Source of the DNA: Lachnospiraceae bacterium
Lineage (GTDB): Bacteria > Bacillota > Clostridia > Lachnospirales > Lachnospiraceae
Direction: 5' to 3'
NCBI GenBank assembly: GCA_014804785.1
Contig: JAAUZD010000026.1
Coordinates: forward strand, 304,555 to 360,768
Length of the DNA: 56,214 nt
The translations under genes and the position numbers were made by a program. The notes below the pieces were generated by a model that was given only the letters and a program-made list of their open reading frames with translations, was not told where the DNA came from and did not search any database. Shown one piece after another: positions 24,438 through 33,463 of the stretch; position 1 is the first letter of the stretch, and the number at the start of each line of letters is the position of its first letter.

Positions 24438-25358
24438 ATGAAGTGGAATGGCTTAAGCAGCAGTCCCTGCGCTTTGTGTCCAAGAGAATGTATGGCAAAG
24501 CGGGAAAGCGGTCAAAAAGGCTACTGCCTTTCGGATGATAGGATTTTTGTGGCAAGGGCGGATCTTCATATGTGGGAGGAGCCGTGCATATCGGGGAAGC
24601 AGGGTTCCGGTACCGTGTTCTTTTCGGGATGTAATCTACGGTGTGTCTACTGTCAGAACTATGAGATTGCGGCAGGTCAGAGAGGAAGGCAGGTTTCGAT
24701 TAAGGAGCTTTCGGAGATTTTTTTGGAATTGCAGAAAAAGGGCGCTGCCAATATTAATCTGGTCACACCGGACCACTATGTATTGCAGGCTGCTGAAGCG
24801 GTCACGGAAGCCAGAAAAGCGGGATTAGCCATACCGGTTGTATACAATGGAAGCGGTTACGAAAAAAGAGATGTGATAAAAAGACTGTCGGGAATCATAG
24901 ATATTTTTTTGACAGATTTTAAATATATGGATGAACTTCTGGCAGAAAAATATTCCAAAGCGCCGGATTATCCTATGGTTGCAAAGAGCGCGTTAGATGA
25001 GATGGTCAAAATAACAGGGGAACCTGTTTTTGATGAAAATGGTATGATGCAAAAGGGAACCATTGTAAGACATCTGCTTCTGCCGGGGCATAAAAAGAAT
25101 GCAAAGGATGTGATCCGGTATGTGTATGAAGCCTATGGGGATAAGGTCTATATCAGTCTGATGAACCAGTATACACCCTTTGAGCGGCTGAAAGGAAATC
25201 CTGCGTATAAAGAATTATGCAGAAAGGTGACGAAAAGAGAATACGAGACAGTTGTGGATTATGCCATAAACTTAGGAATCACCAATGCTTTCATCCAGGA
25301 AGGCGATACTGCAAGGGAGAGTTTTATACCAGAGTTTGATTTGAATTTTAATGTATAA
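24438..25358 (+). CDS. Radical SAM protein, PflA-like (COG1313 type)
   Basis: 306 aa. The N-terminus has a Cys cluster (CALCPRECMAKRESGQKGYC). The radical SAM motif is GCNLRCVYCQN, where three Cys bind the 4Fe-4S cluster. Later motifs are NLVTPDHY, VVYNGSGYE and DIFLTDFKYMD, as in 'putative pyruvate formate lyase activating enzyme' proteins. No partner glycyl radical enzyme is nearby, and this subgroup is not proven to activate PFL. It starts 3 bp after the DUF6056 gene and has no strong ribosome site, so it may depend on translation of that gene. Confidence 0.85.
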   Translation: MKWNGLSSSPCALCPRECMAKRESGQKGYCLSDDRIFVARADLHMWEEPCISGKQGSGTVFFSGCNLRCVYCQNYEIAAGQRGRQVSIKELSEIFLELQKKGAANINLVTPDHYVLQAAEAVTEARKAGLAIPVVYNGSGYEKRDVIKRLSGIIDIFLTDFKYMDELLAEKYSKAPDYPMVAKSALDEMVKITGEPVFDENGMMQKGTIVRHLLLPGHKKNAKDVIRYVYEAYGDKVYISLMNQYTPFERLKGNPAYKELCRKVTKREYETVVDYAINLGITNAFIQEGDTARESFIPEFDLNFNV

Positions 25359-25427
25359 TAAACCTTCTTTTACAAATAATAGTACAAGAGAAATTTTTTA
25401 CTATTAGCGTAAATGGAGGTTTATTTT

Positions 25428-25973
25428 ATGAAGGCTACAGGCATTGTCAGGCGTATAGACGATTTAGGCCGTATTGTTATACCCAAAGAAATTAGACGGA
25501 CCCTCCGAATCAGGGAAAGCGACCCGTTGGAAATATTTACTGACAGGGAGGGAGAAATTATATTAAAAAAATATTCTCCCATTGGTGAGATGAATACATT
25601 TGCAAAACAATATGCGGAAAGTCTTGCACAGGTATCGGGAAGAACTGCACTCATTGCAGACCGGGACCAGTTTATCGCGGTATCGGGCGGTTTTAAAAGT
25701 ATTTTGGGAAAATCGATCAGCAAGGAGCTGGAGGAAAAACTGAATAGGAGAGAGATGGTCATCGCGTCAAAGGAAGATACAAATTTTATTCCCATCACCC
25801 AGGATGTGACGGATGACTTTGAGCAGGAAGCAATCAGCCCCATTATCTGTGAAGGAGATATTATTGGCGGGGTGGTGTTGATTGACAATGGAGAAAAAGG
25901 AAAAATGGGAGAAGTGGAACAGAAGCTGGTGCAGTCGGCGTCAGGATTTCTGGGAAGGCAGATGGAACAATAG
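25428..25973 (+). CDS. spoVT: Stage V sporulation protein T
   Basis: 181 aa from ATG 25428 with GGAGG seven bases upstream. Residues 1-50 are an AbrB/MazE-type swapped-hairpin DNA-binding domain (ATGIVRRIDDLGRIVIPKEI, RRTLRIRESDPLEIF). The rest is a GAF-like domain (TALIADRDQFIAVSG through GGVVLIDNG). Both match SpoVT, which tunes SigG-dependent genes in the forespore, so the organism is probably a spore former. An inverted repeat AATAGTA/TACTATT (25378-25405) precedes the gene. A strong terminator follows. Confidence 0.93.
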   Translation: MKATGIVRRIDDLGRIVIPKEIRRTLRIRESDPLEIFTDREGEIILKKYSPIGEMNTFAKQYAESLAQVSGRTALIADRDQFIAVSGGFKSILGKSISKELEEKLNRREMVIASKEDTNFIPITQDVTDDFEQEAISPIICEGDIIGGVVLIDNGEKGKMGEVEQKLVQSASGFLGRQMEQ

Positions 25974-26020
25974 GGTGTGCTCATGATGCCAGTGAAACAG
26001 AAAAACCAGCTTCCTCAGAT

Positions 26021-26050
26021 AAAAAGCCGGTGCAGGGCATCGGCTTTTTT
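26021..26050 (+). terminator. Rho-independent terminator after spoVT
   Basis: Hairpin AAAAAGCCGGTGC-AGG-GCATCGGCTTTTT, a 13-bp stem with one G-T wobble and a three-base loop, ending in six T. It closes the spoVT transcript. Confidence 0.85.
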
Positions 26051-26058
26051 GCTACAAC

Positions 26059-26080
26059 AAACTGCCTCGCGGAGCAAGGC
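26059..26080 (-). terminator. Probable terminator of the sensor-kinase operon
   Basis: On the minus strand GCTGCCTTGCTCCGCGAGGCAG is followed by TTTGTTGT: a six-base-pair stem with a T-rich tail, 12 bp past the kinase stop codon. Confidence 0.55.
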
Positions 26081-26091
26081 AGCGTGTGCTT

Positions 26092-27570
26092 TTACTGATT
26101 TTGGAATTGAGGAGGACTGGTCTGATATGGAAAATAGAGGATAAATTTTACGCCTTTATTCTTTGATTCAATCTGTAATCCTGCATTCCCACTGAAATAG
26201 TATTGAAGGCTGTATATCGTTCCATATAGACCGGTCTTTTTTTGTTTATACAAATTGGTCTCTGATGAATTCTCAAGTATTTGTCGGATTTCATCATCTG
26301 TCATTCCGATGCCGTTATCTTCCACAGATAAGCGGACAAATTCGTCCTGTAGCTCAACATTGATATGTACGATTCCTCCGGATGGATAGGAGCCAACACC
26401 ATGGACCAGGGCATTTTCTACCAAAGGTTGTAATATAATAGCTGGTAAAACTGCATTTTCACATTCAGATGCACATTCGGTCAGAAATGAAATTCTTGTT
26501 CCAAATCGTAATTGCTGAATATGGATATAATGTCTGATATGCTGCATTTCCTCATGCAGGGTGATGCTTTTTCCCACCAGATTCAGGGAACTTCGTAAAA
26601 ATTGGGCAATATTTAAACTGTATTCGTGCGTTTTAGGAGCATTTTCAATGATTGCCATACTGGATAACATTCCAATACAATTGAACAGGAAATGAGGATT
26701 AATCAGCGACTGAATCTGACTCATTTCTGCCTGTGAAAGCATCATTTTCATCTGGATATTCTGCATCTCCAGTGAGTACAGTTTTTCAGAGAGCTGTATT
26801 TTATCTTTCAGCTCATCCATCTGTTGTTGTATAGTTTCTGCCATACAGCGGAAGGCATCCGTAAGCTGCTGGATCTCCAAGTCGTTTTCACTGTCGTTAT
26901 CGCAAATCGCCAGAGAACTATAATCTCCGTTTGAAATTTGATTTGCCTGCTTCGTTAAAACGCTCAGTGGAAGAGCAATGTTACGCACCATACGGCGTCC
27001 GTCAATAAATGATATGCTGCATATGATGCCGGCAAGTAAAATCGTGAATAGAATCTGATAAATCCAGTTATTACGTATCCGTTCAACTTTTTGGTTGATG
27101 ATTTTTTCGTGGAAAGGGCTGGTGGTAGCATACTGTATCCTCAACTCGTGGAACAATTGCTGGACATCATCTACAGTATTCAGCAGCTCAGCATTTTCCC
27201 CGGATGCATATTGCTCTGACAACTGCTGGACTTCTTTGATATATTCTAAAGTCAGCAGCTTCGTGTCGGTAAACTGAGCATGAGGAAAATAAACAGGAAG
27301 CATGCAGGCGATTTCCTCTAACTGGTTTGATAAAGAGATGATTCTTTCTTCGGAATCCTTTGTCCCGTTAAATTGGGAAAGCAGCTCATCCTGTAGGGAT
27401 GTGAGCACATATTCATATGAAAAGAATGTTTGCTGCTGCTTAAAAAGTGCATACAAATTCGTAAATATTTTGCCGCCGGCAAGCAATAAAATAGAGCAGG
27501 TCAGAATCATCAATATTAGAGTGTGGCTGATTAATTGTGTCATTTTCCGGTGAATAGATTGTGGTTTCAT
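26092..27570 (-). CDS. YesM-type sensor histidine kinase
   Basis: 492 aa. TM1 (~15-35) and TM2 (~170-190) flank an extracytoplasmic helical sensor of ~135 residues; a HAMP-like linker follows (NIALPLSVLTKQANQISNGD). The phosphoacceptor His is in QSLINPHFLFNCIGML, the His_kinase (LytS/YesM) type, and the ATPase domain has ILQPLVENALVHGV and VEDNGIGM. Its ATG overlaps the response-regulator stop by 4 bp. With the upstream solute-binding protein it forms an extracytoplasmic sensing cascade typical of carbohydrate utilisation in Firmicutes. Confidence 0.92.
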   Translation of the reverse strand: MKPQSIHRKMTQLISHTLILMILTCSILLLAGGKIFTNLYALFKQQQTFFSYEYVLTSLQDELLSQFNGTKDSEERIISLSNQLEEIACMLPVYFPHAQFTDTKLLTLEYIKEVQQLSEQYASGENAELLNTVDDVQQLFHELRIQYATTSPFHEKIINQKVERIRNNWIYQILFTILLAGIICSISFIDGRRMVRNIALPLSVLTKQANQISNGDYSSLAICDNDSENDLEIQQLTDAFRCMAETIQQQMDELKDKIQLSEKLYSLEMQNIQMKMMLSQAEMSQIQSLINPHFLFNCIGMLSSMAIIENAPKTHEYSLNIAQFLRSSLNLVGKSITLHEEMQHIRHYIHIQQLRFGTRISFLTECASECENAVLPAIILQPLVENALVHGVGSYPSGGIVHINVELQDEFVRLSVEDNGIGMTDDEIRQILENSSETNLYKQKKTGLYGTIYSLQYYFSGNAGLQIESKNKGVKFILYFPYQTSPPQFQNQ

Positions 27571-29054
27571 TGTTCCTCTCCGCAGCGATACTGGGTAACC
27601 GATTGTCCGGTTACGCGTTTGAAGGCTTCAAAATAATATTTCTTACTGTAATATCCGCATTGCTCTGCAATTTTTTCCATATCTGTCTCGCCTTGTTCCA
27701 TCAGCATGATTGCATGTTGGATTCGAACCTCATTCAGGTAAGTGACAAAATTTTTCCCTGTCTGCTGTTTGAACAAATTACTAAAATAGGGAGCAGATAA
27801 TCCAAATTCATCTGCAATATCAGTTAAAGTCAGATCCTGGTTGAACTTTTCACCAATTAAAGCCAATGCGGATTCAATACGTGTCTGGGGACTAATGGTC
27901 TCTAAATTGTCAGTGGGATGTGCAAGATAGTAGTTGTTAAACCATTTAGTCAGTTGATTCAGTGGATTATCCTGGAAGAAAAAATCTAACAATTCACATA
28001 AATTGATGTTTTCATCATATCGCCGGATAGCATCCAGAAGTAAAGCAATACCCGGCCAGCAGGCATTTGGGTTGAGAAAAATTTTTTTCAACATGCCAAT
28101 CAGCGATGCCGTTTGCTGACCACGAATGCGCTGAAGCATTTTTTGCCGCAAAAGGACTCTCTTGTGCGAGGAACCAAGGATATTCATTGGTAGACTGGGA
28201 AGTGCGAGGGGACTGGACTGGGCAGGAATTATGGACTGCATTTTTTTGTAGGCAAGACATAATTCATCATAAGTGGGGCAAAAACCTGTGCAGGAAATTT
28301 TTCCATGACCAAGCCCGGATAAAATAGATTGTGCATTGATATGCAGAATCACACACAAGGCGGATAGATCCTTCGGAGCGCGTGACTGTAAAAAAAGCAA
28401 TGCACGCCCATCCACAGGAGAGAACAACATTGAAAAATATTGATCGAAATGTTTTATGCACATTTCATAAAAGAGATTGTAATCCTGCTCTTGTTCTGAG
28501 AACCAGCATAAAATGCATACTTGCAGCTTGCCATCTTCCGGCCATTCATAAGCGCTGATCAGAGCTTCCTGAGGAGCTTTATTAGAGAGAATGTCTTTTA
28601 CCAGATATTCTTTTGCATAGGAACAAACAGACTCTATACTCTGCTGGAGCGTGCGCAGCTGCTCGTCCTGCTGGATGTTTAGCTGCATTTTTTCCACACA
28701 GCGTCCAATAGCGCTTTTTAATTCTGTAATATTTACAGGTTTCAATAAATAGCCGATAACTCCCATTTCCAGGGCCTTGCGGATATAGTTAGATTTGTCA
28801 TATGCGGTTGTAATGAGAATTTTACTGTTCAGATTCAGTTCATTAACTGACTGAATTAGATTTAAACCGGAAATGCCGGGAATATTGATGTCCACAATCA
28901 TGATTTCCGGGTGGTGCTCCTGACAGAGCGAAAGAGCGGTAGTCCCATCCATGGCTTCTAAAATCTGAAACGTGTTGGAATAGACAGACTCTATCGCGTA
29001 TCTTAGTGCCAATAGCTCCATTGTTTCATCTTCAACCAGTAAAATGGTGTACAT
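27567..29054 (-). CDS. YesN-type response regulator, AraC-family output
   Basis: 495 aa. The receiver domain carries the acidic pair E8/D9, phosphoacceptor D55 (MIVDINIPG), a Thr switch (LITTAYD) and the Lys in GYLLKPVN. After a long middle region, the C-terminus is a two-helix-turn-helix AraC domain (LTLTDIADEFGLSAPYFSNL; MEKIAEQCGYYSKKYYFEAF). It lies 21 bp downstream of the binding-protein gene and is translationally coupled to the kinase. Likely targets are the divergent secreted hydrolase genes at 30.4-33.4 kb (inference from neighbourhood). Confidence 0.93.
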   Translation of the reverse strand: MYTILLVEDETMELLALRYAIESVYSNTFQILEAMDGTTALSLCQEHHPEIMIVDINIPGISGLNLIQSVNELNLNSKILITTAYDKSNYIRKALEMGVIGYLLKPVNITELKSAIGRCVEKMQLNIQQDEQLRTLQQSIESVCSYAKEYLVKDILSNKAPQEALISAYEWPEDGKLQVCILCWFSEQEQDYNLFYEMCIKHFDQYFSMLFSPVDGRALLFLQSRAPKDLSALCVILHINAQSILSGLGHGKISCTGFCPTYDELCLAYKKMQSIIPAQSSPLALPSLPMNILGSSHKRVLLRQKMLQRIRGQQTASLIGMLKKIFLNPNACWPGIALLLDAIRRYDENINLCELLDFFFQDNPLNQLTKWFNNYYLAHPTDNLETISPQTRIESALALIGEKFNQDLTLTDIADEFGLSAPYFSNLFKQQTGKNFVTYLNEVRIQHAIMLMEQGETDMEKIAEQCGYYSKKYYFEAFKRVTGQSVTQYRCGEEQ

Positions 29055-29075
29055 AATACCATCCTCCTAAATCTC

Positions 29076-30056
29076 CTATGGTGCTCCATTGCCTCTTTTT
29101 TCCATATACTCATCTATATTATCCGGGGTAACCAGAAAAATATCGATTTCATTTTCCAAAGGAACTGGCTCCTCGTCCAATAAGAGCTGTTCCATGATTT
29201 CCACCGATTTTTCTCCCATCTGATAACTATTTTGTACAAACAGAGCTTTGATAATTCCGCTTTTTACATATTGCAATGCTTCCGCATTATCTCCAAATCC
29301 AATTACCTGGACCCTTTCAGCCAAATCTGACATGGAGATTGCTCCGGCAGCTTTCAAGGTAGTGGTGGAACTGAAAGCGACCAGATATGTTATTTTATCA
29401 TTTTCAAGCAGAAAATCCTGTATATCCGGAATCCCCTGCGACACATTGGAGGAGGTTTCTATTGTATAAACATTTGTAGAGATAGATTTTTCTCCGATTG
29501 CAGAAAAAAAGCCATTTACACGTTTTTTCAATGCATTGGAAAGTCCGTTTTCGTTAAGTAATAGAAGGATTTCCTGTCTGGGTTCATGATTGCTGATGAT
29601 GTATTGTGCGGCAGAAGCTCCGGCGTTCCTGTTATCGATACCGACAAATGCGTCATAATCGTGGGTCAGAATCGTTCCGTCAAGTAAAACGATTTTCATT
29701 CCCTGTTGTTTGGCGGAGGCGAGATGATTGTAAAACTCACTGTCCAGAGTGTCCTTGGGGTGAAGAAGGATACCGTCGGCATTTGTGCGGATTGCGATAT
29801 CCAGCAATTCGCTTGCTTCTGTCGTATTGGAAAATGTATATTCGTATTCCGAAAGTGCAAAAGGGGCATCTTCAGCGGAGGACTGCACTCCCTGCCACAC
29901 GGTTTTCCAGAACATGTCGCCTTCCGGATTGAGAATGGCAATGACCCGATAATTCTTCTGCTGGTTATCTGAGGAAAAATCCGGTTGACATAGAATGAGA
30001 AAAAGAAGGACGGTTGCAAGGCAGGCTGAGCAGATAAAAAAGGCATGTTGTTTCAT
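29076..30056 (-). CDS. Membrane-anchored sugar-binding protein of the sensor system (Peripla_BP_4)
   Basis: 326 aa. The N-terminal hydrophobic segment (FICSACLATVLLFLILC) does not match a lipobox, because Leu precedes the Cys, so it is probably an uncleaved anchor. The mature part is a ribose-binding/LacI-type fold: NYRVIAILNPEGDMFWKTVW, ADGILLHPKDT, VGIDNRNAGASAAQYI, VIGFGDNAEALQYVKSG. No ABC permease lies nearby, and the next genes are a regulator and a kinase. It therefore most likely presents a sugar ligand to the kinase rather than feeding transport. The ligand cannot be predicted. Confidence 0.85.
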   Translation of the reverse strand: MKQHAFFICSACLATVLLFLILCQPDFSSDNQQKNYRVIAILNPEGDMFWKTVWQGVQSSAEDAPFALSEYEYTFSNTTEASELLDIAIRTNADGILLHPKDTLDSEFYNHLASAKQQGMKIVLLDGTILTHDYDAFVGIDNRNAGASAAQYIISNHEPRQEILLLLNENGLSNALKKRVNGFFSAIGEKSISTNVYTIETSSNVSQGIPDIQDFLLENDKITYLVAFSSTTTLKAAGAISMSDLAERVQVIGFGDNAEALQYVKSGIIKALFVQNSYQMGEKSVEIMEQLLLDEEPVPLENEIDIFLVTPDNIDEYMEKRGNGAP

Positions 30057-30358
30057 TTAAATCATTCCTCATTTTTACTAAATATGTTGAAAAAATTATA
30101 TCATTTGCTTTTGGCAAAATCAAATTCCAAGGAACTATAGGTAAACTGATTTTTTAAGATTTTCAAGTTGGGAAAATCTGTAAGTAAGGGGAAATAGCAT
30201 TTATCCGTGAAGGCTGCATACGCATACAAAAGATTCATAAAATTTCGGATAAGCGGCGGCGTTGACTTTTGAAGCTACGGGTTATTAAAATTATGATACA
30301 CGGAAAGCCGTAAAGGCATATAGGATAAATTTAGCTTGAAAAGAGAAGGAGGAAGAAA
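30057..30358. promoter_or_regulatory. Divergent regulatory region between sensor system and hydrolases
   Basis: About 300 bp with no gene. It has a perfect 8-bp inverted repeat AGATTTTC-N7-GAAAATCT at 30157-30179, which could be a regulator site or a small hairpin. For the plus strand, a SigA-like promoter TTGACT (30262-30267), 18-bp spacer, TAAAAT (30286-30291) is followed by the ribosome site GAAGGAGG at 30347-30354. A YesN-type binding site is expected here but has no consensus that I can assign. Confidence 0.5.
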
Positions 30359-31804
30359 ATGAAAAAGGCAATGACAACAATGGCAATAGGAATGCTGGTA
30401 TTGATGTTGACGCTGACAAACAGCATAAGCGCTTCGGCGGCAAAAGAATCCGAAGAGGCATATCTGGTGGAAGCAAGCATTGTAACCGAGGTTCTGGATT
30501 GGGGTGAGACCGTGACAGCACTCAGATTGGAATACTCAGAGGAAATCTGGAGCGGGGCAATTGAATACGCTGCCGACAGTCCGGCAAAGCTTACCTATTC
30601 GCTGGTCAATGACCGCAGTATCACGAATCTGTACGTGAATAATTCAGGAAAGAAGGATGATGTGCAGGTTACGGGTAAGTATGTATTTATCAATCTTGGG
30701 CTTACCAGTGAGGATCAATTAACCTACCGGGATCAGATTGTATTTAACCAGGCAGCAGTGGTGCGTCCTGCCCTTTCCCATTTTTATCTATTCCAGAATG
30801 AGGAGATTGAGACCGTAAAGGGAAATATTATCCCGGCATTGGGATGCATTGAAATTAGTAATGAAATCCGGATCGGGATTGATGATTTCAAAACCTTCAC
30901 CTACACGAACGAGAAGAATGATACTTTTTTAAATTATCATTTATATATTCCTGAAGGGTATGATACCAAAGGGGATGGGCTGGAAGATCTGCCGCTGGTA
31001 GTTCATTTCCCTGCCAGCGATTTTGGATATGAGGATGACGGACGCTATCTGGGTGCGCTGTTCACACATCCGGAAGTACTGTACTGGACAACGGAAGAGG
31101 CACAGAAAGAGCATCCGGCGTTTGTTGTTACCGTCGGCGGAATTGCGAACAGAGAGTTCAACAATGTTTTTACCACAGGGGAAAGCGCAATGCTGGATAA
31201 TTATATGACAATTATCCGCCAGATTACAGAGGACTATAACGTGGATACTTCCCGGATCTATGCCTTTTCTATATCAGCTGGGACAAATCCAATGTATTAC
31301 AGTATCCTGGAAAATCCCAACCTGTTCGCGGCACAGATTACCGTTTCGATGGACACCTACCAGATGTTCAAGGATTTTGATGAAATTAGGACTCTTGGTG
31401 AGGAAAAGCTGGATGAAGTGCTGAGTACGGTGCCTTCCTGGCTGTTTGCGGGGTTGACAGATGCTACCGGTGCAGGTTTCCTTGGGGAGGATGACACTCG
31501 TATGAAAGGAGAACGTCTTCGCGATCTTGGTATTATCATGAACGAGAAAGGACACAACGTGGATATCGGTTATGGAGAAAAGGGAGAATTGATGTGGAAT
31601 GGACTGCTGCGAGGGAAAGAGGCAGAAGCGCAGGCGGATGAACAGCTTGCCCGTGCAGCGGAAAATGGCAGTGAGAGCTTGATTACCCTTTATATTCCGG
31701 GAACCATTAAACCGTCTATGCACTGGGCATGGAATCCTACTTATTCTAATGCATCTGTGCGTGACTGGATGTTCTCACATGTAAATGAAAATCCTATGTT
31801 TTAA
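30359..31804 (+). CDS. Secreted alpha/beta hydrolase (esterase-like), copy 1
   Basis: 481 aa with a Sec signal peptide (MKKAMTTMAIGMLVLMLTLT) and an AxA cleavage site near SASAA, so it is freely secreted. Residues ~35-165 form a beta-rich domain; an alpha/beta hydrolase follows: NYHLYIPEGYDTKGD, LPLVVHFPASDF, then the nucleophile elbow IYAFSISAGTNPMYYS. The elbow reads S-x-S-x-G rather than G-x-S-x-G. A late KPSMHWAW offers the catalytic His and AGLTDATG a possible Asp. The layout resembles feruloyl/PHB-depolymerase-like esterases (CE1-like). Copy 2 downstream is about 90% identical. Confidence 0.8.
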   Translation: MKKAMTTMAIGMLVLMLTLTNSISASAAKESEEAYLVEASIVTEVLDWGETVTALRLEYSEEIWSGAIEYAADSPAKLTYSLVNDRSITNLYVNNSGKKDDVQVTGKYVFINLGLTSEDQLTYRDQIVFNQAAVVRPALSHFYLFQNEEIETVKGNIIPALGCIEISNEIRIGIDDFKTFTYTNEKNDTFLNYHLYIPEGYDTKGDGLEDLPLVVHFPASDFGYEDDGRYLGALFTHPEVLYWTTEEAQKEHPAFVVTVGGIANREFNNVFTTGESAMLDNYMTIIRQITEDYNVDTSRIYAFSISAGTNPMYYSILENPNLFAAQITVSMDTYQMFKDFDEIRTLGEEKLDEVLSTVPSWLFAGLTDATGAGFLGEDDTRMKGERLRDLGIIMNEKGHNVDIGYGEKGELMWNGLLRGKEAEAQADEQLARAAENGSESLITLYIPGTIKPSMHWAWNPTYSNASVRDWMFSHVNENPMF

Positions 31805-31821
31805 TTGTCCGGCGGACAATT
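31805..31821 (+). other. Small hairpin between the hydrolase copies
   Basis: ATTGTCC-GGC-GGACAAT, a perfect 7-bp stem right after the copy 1 stop codon. There is no T tract, so it is more likely an mRNA processing or stabilising hairpin than a terminator. Confidence 0.5.
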
Positions 31822-31846
31822 TACTTGTAAAAAGGAGAGAAATAGA

Positions 31847-33364
31847 ATGAAAAATAAAAAAATGATAGCAGGATTGATAATGATATCCCTCTTTTCCTTT
31901 TCCCTCTTTGGGTGCAGGAGCAATACGCAGCAGCAGGAAAATGCTGTAACAGAAGAAGAGGAAAGTGAAGCGGATGAGATACATGAGGAAGTTGAGGCAG
32001 AAACTGAGGCGGAAGAGGCGTCTTTGGTGGACGCATGTATTGTGACCGAGGTTCTCGATTGGGGTGAGACCGTGACAGCACTCAGGCTGGAGTATTCGGA
32101 GGAAATCTGGAGCGGAGCAATTGAATATGCCGCTGACAGCCCGGCAAAGCTTACCTATTCTCTGGTCAATGACCGGGATATCACACATCTGTATGTAAAT
32201 AATTCAGGAAAAAAAGATGACGTACAGGTTACCGGAAAGTATGTATTTATCAATCTGGGACTTGCCGATGAGGATCAATTAACTTATCGTGACCAGATAG
32301 TATTCAATCAGGCATCAGTAACACGCCCTGCTCTCTCTCATTTCTATTTATTCCAGAATGAGGAGATTGAGACGGTGAATGGAAATATTATTCCGGCGTT
32401 AGGCTGCATCGAAATCAGCAATGAGATTCGGATTGGAATTGATGATTTCAAGACTTTTACATATACGAATGAGGAGAATGATACCTTCTTAAATTATCAC
32501 TTATATATTCCTGAAGGATATGATACCAAAGGAGATTCCCTAGAGGACCTTCCCCTGGTAGTTCATTTCCCGGCAAGTGATTTTGGTTACGAGGATGACG
32601 GACGTTATCTGGGCGCACTGTTCACACACCCGGAAGTGCTGTACTGGACGACAGAAGAGGCACAGAGAGAACATCCGGCATTTGTGGTTACCGTCGGCGG
32701 AATTGCAAATAGGGAATTCAATAATGTGTTTACTACAGAGGAAAGTGCGATGCTGGATAATTATCTGACGATTATACGTCAGATTACAGAGGACTATAAC
32801 GTGGACACTTCCCGGATTTATGCTTTTTCCATATCAGCTGGGACAAATCCCATGTATTACAGTATTTTGCAGCATCCCAACCTGTTTGCGGCGCAGATTA
32901 CCGTCTCAATGGATACCTACCAGATGTTCAAGGATTTTGATGAGATCAGAACCCTTGGAGAGGAGAAGCTGGATGAAGTGTTGAATACGGTACCTTCCTG
33001 GCTGTTTGCGGGTCTGACGGATGCCACTGGCGCGGGGCTCCTTGGAGAGGATGACACCCGCATGAAGGGAGAGCGTCTCCGCGACCTTGGCATTATTATG
33101 AATGAAAAAGGACACAACATAGATATCGGTTATGGGGAGCAGGGAGAACTGATGTGGAATGGACTGCTGCGCGGCGAAGAGGCAGAAGCACAGGCAGATG
33201 AGCAGCTTGCCCGTGCAGCGGAAAATGGCAGCGAGAGTCTGATCACTCTGTATATTCCAGGGACCATCAAACCGTCTATGCATTGGGCATGGAATCCTAC
33301 TTATTCTAATGCATCTGTGCGTGACTGGATGTTTTCGCATGTAAATGAAAATCCTGGATTTTAG
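31847..33364 (+). CDS. Lipoprotein alpha/beta hydrolase (esterase-like), copy 2
   Basis: 505 aa from ATG 31847, which has AAGGAGAG seven bases upstream. The signal peptide ends in a lipobox (SLFGC), so this copy is tethered to the membrane; an acidic linker rich in Glu (~25-55) follows. From SLVDACIVTEVLDWGETV on it matches copy 1 almost residue for residue, including the SISAGTNPMYYS elbow and KPSMHWAW. One copy is thus soluble and one cell-bound, a split seen in glycan degradation systems. Both are probably on one transcript from the promoter at 30.26 kb. Confidence 0.82.
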   Translation: MKNKKMIAGLIMISLFSFSLFGCRSNTQQQENAVTEEEESEADEIHEEVEAETEAEEASLVDACIVTEVLDWGETVTALRLEYSEEIWSGAIEYAADSPAKLTYSLVNDRDITHLYVNNSGKKDDVQVTGKYVFINLGLADEDQLTYRDQIVFNQASVTRPALSHFYLFQNEEIETVNGNIIPALGCIEISNEIRIGIDDFKTFTYTNEENDTFLNYHLYIPEGYDTKGDSLEDLPLVVHFPASDFGYEDDGRYLGALFTHPEVLYWTTEEAQREHPAFVVTVGGIANREFNNVFTTEESAMLDNYLTIIRQITEDYNVDTSRIYAFSISAGTNPMYYSILQHPNLFAAQITVSMDTYQMFKDFDEIRTLGEEKLDEVLNTVPSWLFAGLTDATGAGLLGEDDTRMKGERLRDLGIIMNEKGHNIDIGYGEQGELMWNGLLRGEEAEAQADEQLARAAENGSESLITLYIPGTIKPSMHWAWNPTYSNASVRDWMFSHVNENPGF

Positions 33365-33383
33365 TTATGACATGGAATAATTG

Positions 33384-33424
33384 AAAAAAGAATGCTGTTC
33401 CGTTTCGTGAGCAGCATTCTTTTT
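33384..33424 (+). terminator. Strong bidirectional terminator
   Basis: AAAAAAGAATGCTG, a 14-base loop, then CAGCATTCTTTTT. A-rich and T-rich flanks let it work in both directions, closing the hydrolase operon and the convergent C39-like gene. Confidence 0.85.
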
Positions 33425-33463
33425 GATTATCTGGCACTTGGAGAGGATTCGTGTGCAAGCCGT

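Noticed and set aside
25421-25984. 187-codon minus-strand frame over spoVT
   Set aside because: Exact antisense of the well-recognised spoVT coding region.
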